This document shows, in pieces, positions 1 through 5,500 of a DNA stretch of 12,944 nt. A program made the translations under genes and the position numbers. The notes beneath the pieces were generated by a model, which had not been told where the DNA came from, made no database searches, and saw only the letters and a program-made list of their open reading frames with translations. Source of the DNA: CAYGKP01 sp964350605 (GTDB taxonomy: Bacteria > Bacteroidota > Bacteroidia > Cytophagales > JAAEPT01); the NCBI GenBank assembly GCA_964350605.1, contig CAYGKP010000058.1, positions 1 to 12,944 of the forward strand. Direction: 5' to 3'. Every line of letters begins with the position of its first letter. Positions within the stretch are counted from its first letter, which is position 1.

Positions 1-171
1 AAGGGCATCCTGATCGGCAAGGGCGGCGAGATGCTGCGCAAAATTGGCATGGGTGCCCGTAAGAAGATGGAAACCTTTTTTGGACGGAAAGTCTTCTTGG
101 AACAATTCGTTAAGGTCGACGCCAATTGGCGCGAAACGCCCGGTAAGCTCAACCGGCTCGGCTACCGATAA
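1..171 (+). CDS. era: GTPase Era, C-terminal fragment (KH domain)
   Basis: This is the last 56 codons of a gene entering from the left edge. The visible part is the KH RNA-binding domain of Era. It has the GxxG loop as IGKGG (window codons 5-9), then a basic helix GARKKMETFFG, a strand KVFLEQFVKV and the closing DANWRETPGKLNRLGYR, which is the usual Era tail. Era binds the 3' end of 16S rRNA and assists 30S subunit assembly; its GTPase domain lies outside the window. The stop codon is 15 nt before der, so the two GTPase genes are probably co-transcribed. The identification is firm from the KH motif and the conserved tail, and from its place immediately before der. Confidence 0.93.
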   Translation, partial: KGILIGKGGEMLRKIGMGARKKMETFFGRKVFLEQFVKVDANWRETPGKLNRLGYR

Positions 172-186
172 TAGATACGTATAGTT

Positions 187-1539
187 ATGAGTGGTGTCAT
201 TGCCATTGTAGGCCGCCCCAACGTGGGCAAATCGACGTTGTTTAACCGCCTGGTGGGCGGACGTGAAGCCATCATGGACGACCAAAGCGGGGTGACCCGC
301 GACCGCCATTACGGCCTCTCCGAATGGAATGGCCGGGGGTTTTCGGTGATCGATACAGGCGGATACGTCGTGGGTTCGGACGATCGGTTCGAGTCGGCGA
401 TCCGGGGCCAAGTTGACCAAGCCTTGAAGGAGGCCGACGTGATTTTGTTCATGGTGGATGCGCGGGTGGGACTCACCGATTTGGACCGCGACTTTGCCGG
501 CGTGATCCGCCGCACGGGTCGCCCGGTGGTGGTGGCCGCCAACAAGATTGATCAGCCAAAAGACGAGGCGATGGCCGCCGAGTTCTATGGCATGGGCTTC
601 CCCGATGTGTTTCCGTTGGCCTCGGCCAGCGGCGCGGGGACGGGCGATCTGCTCGACCTAGTGGTCAACCTGCTACCCGAAGAACCTGAGGCGGAACCTT
701 TGGAGCTGGACGAAGACGGCGAGCCGATTGAAAAAGACACGCCGCCCCCACCCCCGCGCATTGCGGTGGTTGGTCGCCCGAACGTCGGGAAGTCGTCGCT
801 CATCAACGAAATTTTAGGTGCCCAGCGCAGCATCGTGACCGAAGAAGCGGGCACGACTCGCGACGCGGTGGATGCACCGTTCTCAGGTTTTGGGCTCGAC
901 TTGGTGCTGGTTGATACGGCGGGGATTCGCCGCAAGGCGAAGGTGAGCGAGGACATCGAGTTCTATTCAGTCATGCGCGCAGTGCGGGCGATTGAATACT
1001 CGGATGTGTGCTTAATGATCCTGGATGCCACACGGGGCTACGAGTCGCAGGACACCAACATCATGCGCATGGCACACCGCCACAAAAAGGGCGTAGTGAT
1101 CGTGGTCAACAAATGGGATTTGATCGAGAAAGATCACAAAACCATGCTTGAGTACGAGAAGACCATCCGCGAAAAGCTGGGCCCCGAAGGACACATCCCC
1201 ATTATCTTCATCTCGGTCAAGGAGCGTCAACGCGTCCTCAAGGCGCTCGAAGAAGCAGTCTCGGTCGCCAAACGGATGCGCCAGCGGATCTCGACTTCGA
1301 AGCTCAACGAATGGCTACGCAGTTCGGTACAGGCCTACGGCCCACCGGCGGTACGAGGCCATACTGTTCAGATGAACTACGCCACCCAACTCCCAACCCC
1401 CACGCCAACAATCGCCATCTTCACCAACAAACCCGACGATGTGAAGGAGAGCTACACGCGGTACCTGGAGAACAAACTGCGCGATGCGTTCCCGCTTAAC
1501 GGGGTCCCCGTTCGGATCATCTACCGCCAGAAATCGTAA
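187..1539 (+). CDS. der: Ribosome assembly GTPase Der (EngA), double G domain
   Basis: This is a 450-residue protein with the tandem G-domain layout unique to Der/EngA, which acts in maturation of the 50S ribosomal subunit. G domain 1 has the P-loop GRPNVGKS at 9-16, DTGG at 56-59 and NKID at 119-122. G domain 2 has GRPNVGKS at 196-203, DTAG at 243-246 and NKWD at 308-311. Between them is an acidic, proline-rich linker (about 164-190) ending in a run of prolines. The C-terminal KH-like domain covers about 355-450 and ends VPVRIIYRQKS. Length is normal for the family. The start at 187 puts the P-loop at the expected distance from the N-terminus; no clear Shine-Dalgarno site precedes it. It follows era after 15 nt and probably shares its transcript. 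Confidence 0.98.
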   Translation: MSGVIAIVGRPNVGKSTLFNRLVGGREAIMDDQSGVTRDRHYGLSEWNGRGFSVIDTGGYVVGSDDRFESAIRGQVDQALKEADVILFMVDARVGLTDLDRDFAGVIRRTGRPVVVAANKIDQPKDEAMAAEFYGMGFPDVFPLASASGAGTGDLLDLVVNLLPEEPEAEPLELDEDGEPIEKDTPPPPPRIAVVGRPNVGKSSLINEILGAQRSIVTEEAGTTRDAVDAPFSGFGLDLVLVDTAGIRRKAKVSEDIEFYSVMRAVRAIEYSDVCLMILDATRGYESQDTNIMRMAHRHKKGVVIVVNKWDLIEKDHKTMLEYEKTIREKLGPEGHIPIIFISVKERQRVLKALEEAVSVAKRMRQRISTSKLNEWLRSSVQAYGPPAVRGHTVQMNYATQLPTPTPTIAIFTNKPDDVKESYTRYLENKLRDAFPLNGVPVRIIYRQKS

Positions 1540-1674
1540 TTGAATAGGAGTCTGGTGCTGCGTGGTTTGTGTACTAATCCCATTGGTCATTTAGCAGCCT
1601 ACCTAGGTGCTACGAATATCTCCCATCAAATCGGTGAAGAGGTGGAGGTAACGATCGAAAAGGCGGAAAAGTAG
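1540..1674 (+). other. 44-codon open frame after der, possible small gene or gene remnant
   Basis: Immediately after the der stop, the same frame stays open for 44 codons to a TAG at 1672-1674. An AGGAG lies at 1546-1550, and a GTG at 1555 could start a 39-residue peptide, but the spacing is only 4 nt. The peptide includes NPIGHLAAYLGA and ends in IGEEVEVTIEKAEK, which reads like the end of a folded domain rather than random sequence. I do not recognise the family. A hairpin (TAGCA-G-CCT, loop ACCT, AGG-TGCTA; 1592-1612) lies inside it, without a T-tract. It could be a small gene, the decayed tail of a lost gene, or chance. The rest of the gap, 1675-1738, holds an AAGGAG at 1684-1689 with no start codon at a suitable distance and nothing else that I see. 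Confidence 0.25.
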
Positions 1675-1738
1675 CATTCTTCTAAGGAGAAATACTTATA
1701 TTACAAGCCGTTTTGACAACCAACCAAATCCAAAGATT

Positions 1739-1987
1739 ATGAAAAAGGTATTTCTGACCCTGACTACTGCTGCTGCATTGTTCGCTTTCACCGGTTGTGG
1801 TGAGTCGACCAGCGAAGAGCAAGCTGCTGACGAAATCGAGAAAGCCCTCGAAGAAGCCAAAAGCGAAATGGACAAAGCCATGGAAGATGCTGAGGCTGAA
1901 GTAGAAGAAGCTGCTGAGGAAGCTGCTGAAGAAACCGAAGAGGCTGCTGAAGAAACTGAAGAGGCCGTCAAAGAAGCTACCAAGTAG
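1739..1987 (+). CDS. Small, highly acidic Glu/Ala-rich lipoprotein
   Basis: This is an 82-residue protein with a lipoprotein signal peptide: MKK, a hydrophobic stretch at 4-17, and Cys20 in the context FTGC. The mature chain from Cys20 contains about 24 Glu, 3 Asp and 5 Lys, a net charge near -22. It should be one long helix with few large hydrophobic residues (I33, L37, M44, M47, V55, V77). Residues 63-69 and 70-76 are the same heptad AEETEEA, encoded by 21-nt tandem units (1925-1945 and 1946-1966) that differ at two third positions. The last residue is lysine. It is presumably anchored in the outer membrane, facing periplasm or surface. The residues after Cys20 are acidic but do not match a clear Bacteroidota surface-export signal. 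A strong terminator follows, so it ends its transcript. Function unknown; low complexity makes homology searches unreliable. Confidence 0.8.
   Translation: MKKVFLTLTTAAALFAFTGCGESTSEEQAADEIEKALEEAKSEMDKAMEDAEAEVEEAAEEAAEETEEAAEETEEAVKEATK
1925..1966 (+). repeat. Two tandem 21-nt coding repeats in the lipoprotein gene
   Basis: Units 1925-1945 and 1946-1966 each encode AEETEEA and differ only at two third codon positions (ACC/ACT and GCT/GCC). The synonymous differences suggest an older duplication kept for its peptide rather than a fresh slippage event. Confidence 0.75.
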
Positions 1988-2011
1988 TTTTTGCGTCCTT
2001 CTGGAATAGTG

Positions 2012-2050
2012 GCGAGAGCCGCCCCAATGGGGCGGCTCTCGCTGTTTTAT
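2012..2050 (+). terminator. Rho-independent terminator after the lipoprotein gene
   Basis: There is a perfect 14-bp GC-rich stem: left arm 2012-2025 (GCGAGAGCCGCCCC), loop AAT at 2026-2028, and right arm 2029-2042. The T-rich tail TGTTTTAT follows at 2043-2050. It sits 24 nt after the lipoprotein stop and separates that gene from the SprT-like gene. There is no T-tract on the opposite strand, so it acts rightward. Confidence 0.92.
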
Positions 2051-2072
2051 CCCCTCGGTCCGGCTAGGGACG

Positions 2073-2080
2073 TATCTTTA
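2073..2080 (+). promoter_or_regulatory. Possible -7 promoter box for the SprT-like gene
   Basis: TATCTTTA matches the Bacteroidota -7 consensus TAnnTTTG at all but the last base. It lies just after a terminator, so a new promoter is expected here. The start codon is only 4 nt beyond the box, so if the box is real the transcript would have almost no leader. No good -33 element is seen. Confidence 0.3.
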
Positions 2081-2084
2081 AGAC

Positions 2085-2702
2085 ATGGAATCCACCCATC
2101 CGGTTTGGTTGGAAAAACTGCCTGACTTCGCGCAAGCCCAGGGGCTGGCGCTTTGGCAACGCTATCGCTTCCGACTGGACATGCCCCGCAAGCGGGCCAC
2201 CAAGCTGGGCGACTACCGCTTCGAGCGGGCGACGGGCCGCCACCGGCTGACCGTGAATGCGGACCAGCGACCGCTGGCCTTCCTGATCACGTTCCTGCAC
2301 GAGATCGCCCACCTGCTCGTCCACGAGCACGGACCTCGCGAGCAGGCTCCTCACGGGACAGCCTGGAAGCAAGTCTTTCGCGATTTGATGGCACCCTATG
2401 TTGAGGATGGACATTTTCCGGAGCCCTTGGGCCAGGCCCTCGAACGCCACTTGGAGAATCCCAAAGCCAGTGCCGGGGCCGACGCGCGGTTGGCCATGGC
2501 CCTCGAAGCTGTTGAGCCGAGCGGAAAAGCCGGAATTCCGCTCGCCGAGTTGGGCCTCGGGGCCGTCTTTACCTACCGGAAGGTCCAGTACAAAAAGTTG
2601 GAAGTTCGCCGTACGCGGGCGCTCTGCGAACGCACGAAAGACGGCAAGAAGTATCTGGTGCCCCTGATTGTGCCCGTCGAGCCGCAGGGCACAACTGCGT
2701 AG
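2085..2702 (+). CDS. SprT-like zinc metalloprotease-fold protein
   Basis: This is a 205-residue protein with a SprT-like domain. The HExxH zinc motif is HEIAH (72-76, preceded by FLITFL), and a downstream APHGTAW supplies the probable third zinc ligand, H90; H72 and H76 bind zinc and E73 is the catalytic base. The C-terminal part (about 165-195) has the RRTR-x-x-CE then DGKKYLV pattern seen in other Bacteroidota members, with only one Cys, so no zinc ribbon of the E. coli SprT type. There is no signal peptide, so it is cytoplasmic. Relatives include the eukaryotic Spartan protease that cleaves DNA-protein crosslinks, but the bacterial role is not established. The gene is monocistronic between the terminator at 2012-2050 and a convergent operon whose last stop is 5 nt away. 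Confidence 0.85.
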   Translation: MESTHPVWLEKLPDFAQAQGLALWQRYRFRLDMPRKRATKLGDYRFERATGRHRLTVNADQRPLAFLITFLHEIAHLLVHEHGPREQAPHGTAWKQVFRDLMAPYVEDGHFPEPLGQALERHLENPKASAGADARLAMALEAVEPSGKAGIPLAELGLGAVFTYRKVQYKKLEVRRTRALCERTKDGKKYLVPLIVPVEPQGTTA

Positions 2703-2707
2703 GCGGC

Positions 2708-3286
2708 TTAGGCCGAGGCCGCCCCCAATCGCAAACCCATGATGCGCTCCATGCGCTGGCAGAAATCCTGCGGACTTAGGGTGCGCCAGTCGATGGTCTC
2801 GAGGCTCTCGCCCCAGGTGAGGTAGTAGTCGATGCCGTAGCGGCGAAATTCCGCTAGCACAAAATCACGGAAGCCCAGGGCCACTACCCAACCGTCCTCC
2901 ACTTCCTCGAACCACTCCTCGTAGTAACAATCGTCGCTGCCGTGGAAATTCAAGACGTTCTCGCCAATCAAGATGAAGCGGTTGATGCCCTCGAGCAAGA
3001 GCGGATCAATCAGGTTCCGCTTCAGGTGCATGATGTCGTTGTGCAGCGCGTCGTTCCACTCGCCGATCAGTTCGATCACCGCCGTCTTGCGGCGATAGTC
3101 CGCATAGATCAGCTTGACGTACAGCGTCTCGGAGCCCACAAAATCCCATTGCGGGTGGATGTAATAGCCGTAGATCGTATCGGTGAAATACAGCTCGCTG
3201 TGCTCGCGGCCATGGAAGGGCGATCTTTTGTCTTCCTCGCTTTCGTAGTAGTCGCGCCAGCCGTAATAGGGTTCCAAGTTATGCAT
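2708..3286 (-). CDS. Conserved Bacteroidota protein of unknown function, coupled to murQ
   Basis: This is a 192-residue soluble protein without signal peptide or membrane segment, unusually rich in Trp, Tyr and acidic residues. It begins MHNLEPYYGWRDYYESEED. Notable stretches are YGYYIHPQWD (39-48), IGEWNDALHNDIMHLKR (74-90), FILIGENVLNFHGSDDCYYE (104-123) and EVEDGWVVALGFRDFV. From memory, closely similar proteins of similar length occur in many Flavobacteriia and related groups, always as hypotheticals. The alternating hydrophobic strands and the conserved His/Asp/Asn residues suggest an alpha/beta fold, but I cannot name a function. It is the last gene of a leftward unit, only 2 nt after the murQ stop, so translation is likely coupled. 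That hints at a link with cell-wall sugar recovery, but the link is by position only. Confidence 0.85.
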   Translation of the reverse strand: MHNLEPYYGWRDYYESEEDKRSPFHGREHSELYFTDTIYGYYIHPQWDFVGSETLYVKLIYADYRRKTAVIELIGEWNDALHNDIMHLKRNLIDPLLLEGINRFILIGENVLNFHGSDDCYYEEWFEEVEDGWVVALGFRDFVLAEFRRYGIDYYLTWGESLETIDWRTLSPQDFCQRMERIMGLRLGAASA

Positions 3287-3288
3287 GG

Positions 3289-4104
3289 CTACTGCTGCAA
3301 ATGGGCGTCCACCGCGGCGCGGACGCTGCCGTGTTCCTTCAACAAGGCTTCGGCTGTGGTACGATCCAATCCTGTTCCCTCCATGACGTAGCGAACGCCG
3401 CGGTCGACCAGTTTGGTATTCGAGAGCTGCATGTCGACCATCCGGTTGCCCCTAACGCGGCCCAGCCCAATCATCACCGAGGTGGAAAGCATGTTGAGGA
3501 CGAGCTTCTGCGCCGTCCCGGCTTTCATGCGGGTGCTGCCTGTCACGAACTCGGGGCCGACCACCACTTCGACGGGGTACTCCACAGCCTCAGCAAGGGC
3601 CGAGCCTGGGTTGCAAGTAATGCCTCCGGTCAGGATGCCTTTTGAGCGAGCGGTTTGAAGTGCGCTGACCACGTAGGGCGTACGGCCTGAGGCGGCAATG
3701 CCGACCACCGAATCCAGGTCGGAGATCTGGTGGGCCTCTAGGTCCTTCCAGCCTTGCGCGGTATCGTCCTCGGCGAACTCGACGGCCTTCCGAATGGCCG
3801 AATCGCCGCCTGCTATGAGCCCAACAACCAGCCCTTGCGGTACCCCAAATGTCGGCGGACATTCCGAGGCATCCACAATGCCCAGCCGTCCGCTGGTGCC
3901 CGCACCCAGGTAAAACAGCCGCCCGCCTTGCTTCATGCGCGCGGTGACCGCCGCCGCCAGGGCTTCGATCTGCGGAATGGCTTTTTCAATGGCCAGGGGC
4001 ACCGAGCGGTCCTCGGCGTTGATGCCCACCAGGACCTCGCGAAGCGACATGCGCTCCAATCCGTCGTAGTTCGAACTCGACTCGGTAACGTTCGTCTCGC
4101 TCAT
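3289..4104 (-). CDS. murQ: N-acetylmuramic acid 6-phosphate etherase MurQ
   Basis: This is a 271-residue SIS-domain enzyme that cleaves the D-lactyl ether of MurNAc-6-phosphate, giving GlcNAc-6-phosphate and D-lactate, in the cytoplasm. The MurQ signatures are complete: FYLGAGTSGRLGIVDASECP (64-83) with E81, the counterpart of E. coli Glu83; then GLIAGGDSAIRKAVEFAEDD with E112, the counterpart of Glu114. Further on are IAASGRTPYVV, GSTRMKAGTAQKLVLNMLST and the C-terminal NTKLVDRG region. The start gives the expected short lead-in VTESSSNYDGLERMS. It is somewhat shorter than E. coli MurQ (298) but contains all core motifs. It lies 15 nt after the amino-sugar kinase gene and 2 nt before the conserved unknown. 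Together with the kinase it forms the second half of a MurNAc salvage route. Confidence 0.95.
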   Translation of the reverse strand: MSETNVTESSSNYDGLERMSLREVLVGINAEDRSVPLAIEKAIPQIEALAAAVTARMKQGGRLFYLGAGTSGRLGIVDASECPPTFGVPQGLVVGLIAGGDSAIRKAVEFAEDDTAQGWKDLEAHQISDLDSVVGIAASGRTPYVVSALQTARSKGILTGGITCNPGSALAEAVEYPVEVVVGPEFVTGSTRMKAGTAQKLVLNMLSTSVMIGLGRVRGNRMVDMQLSNTKLVDRGVRYVMEGTGLDRTTAEALLKEHGSVRAAVDAHLQQ

Positions 4105-4119
4105 AAGACTACTACGGAA

Positions 4120-4956
4120 TTACTGCGCGCCGTGATACGCCACCAGCCCTTCGATCGCCGAGGGCTCGAGGGTTACAATGCGCATGCCGATGCCCTTGCA
4201 GGCCGCGGCCAGTGGTTTGGGGTAATGGTAGGCCACCGAACCGGTGAAATGAATCTCGGGTCCGCCTTGGGCGGTTAATTGCAGAACATACCGACGCAAG
4301 AATTCCGAGAATCGCTCCTGGGCCAGCTTGCGCACGAAGGTGTGGTCCTGGTACCCGCTCAGCACTTCAGCCACCGAGGCAATCACCGACGGACCGCCTT
4401 GTTCGCTGCGGCTGAGGATTTCCACTTTGCTGCCCCAACCAGCCTCCCCCAGAACGGGGCGCAGCTCGGCGGGCAAACTGCCGTCGATCAAGGCGCGAAG
4501 GGCAGCCCGACCGATGTCATAGCCGCTGCCCTCGTCGCCAAACAAGTGGCCCATCGAGGGCACGGCTTGTTGGCGCGCCGAACCATCGTAGTAACAGGCG
4601 TTCGAGCCGGTCCCCAGGATGGCGACCGTACCGATTCCATCGCCCACGGTCGCGCGAATGGAAGCCCACAGGTCATCACGAAGTTCAAGGGTCGCGGACG
4701 GAAGAAGGGTGCGGAAGACACCCTGCAGGTGCTCGATCCATTCGGGTCGGCTCAGGGCGGTTCCGTAGTACCAAATCGTGGTTGGCTTTGGATTTCCCAA
4801 GGGGCCGAGCACCTGGGAGGTCAGAAACGAAGAAAGGTCCGCCGGTGCGCTCGCGGGGTGCAATCCCTGCGACTCGACACGGCGGACCTCCAGTCCCTGT
4901 TCCAGAAGCACCCACGTGGAGCGGGTGCCACCAACCTCGCCGATCAGAGTAGTCAT
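4120..4956 (-). CDS. BadF/BcrA-type amino-sugar kinase (GlcNAc/MurNAc kinase)
   Basis: This is a 278-residue protein of the ASKHA ATPase superfamily, matching Bacteroidota proteins annotated as N-acetylglucosamine kinase. Seen in order: the phosphate-1 region LIGEVGGTRSTW (4-15), YYGTALS (63-69), DDLWASIRA (93-101), the phosphate-2 loop AILGTGSNACYYDG (112-125), GHLFGDEGSGYDIGRAALRA, and an adenosine-site IHFTGSVAYHY (235-245). Sitting directly before murQ, its likely job is to phosphorylate MurNAc, GlcNAc or both at the 6-hydroxyl, as known for MurK kinases of this family. The phosphate-1 loop is unusual: relatives normally have Asp and a TKTDW tail where this protein has E7 and TRSTW. Either Glu substitutes or activity is altered. 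It starts 18 nt after the RDD gene. Substrate assignment is by context. Confidence 0.85.
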   Translation of the reverse strand: MTTLIGEVGGTRSTWVLLEQGLEVRRVESQGLHPASAPADLSSFLTSQVLGPLGNPKPTTIWYYGTALSRPEWIEHLQGVFRTLLPSATLELRDDLWASIRATVGDGIGTVAILGTGSNACYYDGSARQQAVPSMGHLFGDEGSGYDIGRAALRALIDGSLPAELRPVLGEAGWGSKVEILSRSEQGGPSVIASVAEVLSGYQDHTFVRKLAQERFSEFLRRYVLQLTAQGGPEIHFTGSVAYHYPKPLAAACKGIGMRIVTLEPSAIEGLVAYHGAQ

Positions 4957-4974
4957 GGCGAGGAATTGATGGAA

Positions 4975-5415
4975 TTACTTCTGCTTAACGACGATGGTTT
5001 TGGCAACCTGGTCGCCCAAACGCTGGTAGTTCTTCTCGGCACCCGAGACGAACATGATGATCAGTTCAACAATCGAGATGATCATCAGCAAGTTGCGAAG
5101 TGCAGACTTGCCGAAGTCTTTCTTGATCGGCGCACCGGTTTCGGCGTTGATGACTTGAATCTTCATCATCTTCTTACCAAAGCTCTGCCCCTCGTACAAG
5201 GCATCTTTCAAGAGGAAGTAGGCGATCACGCCCAACCACACGAGCAGCGAAATGATCGAGATGAGAAACCACATACTGAAAGGCAGGATGCTATACAGAA
5301 TCGCGATGATCGCATAGGCACCAATGACGACACCGTAGTCGATCAAATAGGCCAGGATTCGGGTGCCAGGTTCGGCCAATGTGTAGCCACCGGGGATGGT
5401 TTTAGATTCTTCCAT
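4975..5415 (-). CDS. RDD family integral membrane protein
   Basis: This is a 146-residue protein with the RDD signatures. RILAYLIDY (19-27) carries the leading Arg and Asp in the first membrane segment, YEGQSFGKKMMKIQVI follows the second, and the tail is YQRLGDQVAKTIVV. Membrane segments are predicted at about 22-45, 50-70 and 106-125. RDD proteins are mostly uncharacterised; a few are reported as ion or sodium/proton exchange proteins. It is the first gene of the leftward kinase-murQ unit, with a likely promoter at 5456-5485 and a leader of about 36 nt. Whether it serves the sugar-recovery pathway or is merely co-transcribed cannot be told from the sequence. Confidence 0.9.
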   Translation of the reverse strand: MEESKTIPGGYTLAEPGTRILAYLIDYGVVIGAYAIIAILYSILPFSMWFLISIISLLVWLGVIAYFLLKDALYEGQSFGKKMMKIQVINAETGAPIKKDFGKSALRNLLMIISIVELIIMFVSGAEKNYQRLGDQVAKTIVVKQK

Positions 5416-5455
5416 GATGGGAGGGGGTTAGCGGTTCAGTGAATGCGTTGAGAGA

Positions 5456-5485
5456 GAAAGATACGAAGCCGCCGCTAGGGCGCAA
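5456..5485 (-). promoter_or_regulatory. Bacteroidota-type promoter for the RDD-kinase-murQ unit
   Basis: Read leftward, TTG at 5485-5483 is followed after exactly 19 nt by TATCTTTC at 5463-5456. This fits the -33 TTG and -7 TAnnTTTG pattern except for the final base. The transcript would begin near 5451 and have a leader of about 36 nt before the RDD start codon. It lies in the 85-nt gap after the arginase-fold gene. Confidence 0.55.
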
Positions 5486-5500
5486 GCAATTCGCCGATTC

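Noticed and set aside
1684..1689. AAGGAG that could be a ribosome binding site before the lipoprotein gene
   Set aside because: No ATG, GTG or TTG lies at a suitable distance, and the lipoprotein start is about 50 nt away with a well-formed signal peptide.
1696..1983. A Ser/Ala-rich 95-codon leftward frame opposite the lipoprotein gene
   Set aside because: It is the complement of the Glu/Ala repeat codons; the opposite strand has a signal peptide, lipobox and a matching terminator.
2702..2723. GGCGGC/GCCGCC inverted repeat between the convergent genes, a possible shared terminator
   Set aside because: The stem is only 6 bp with a 10-nt loop and no T-tract on either strand, and it overlaps coding sequence and the stop codons.
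4279..5442. A 387-codon rightward open frame across the kinase and RDD genes
   Set aside because: It lies opposite two well-supported genes on the other strand, its composition (Gln/Arg/His/Asp-rich) is that of an antisense frame in GC-rich DNA, and it has no recognisable motif.
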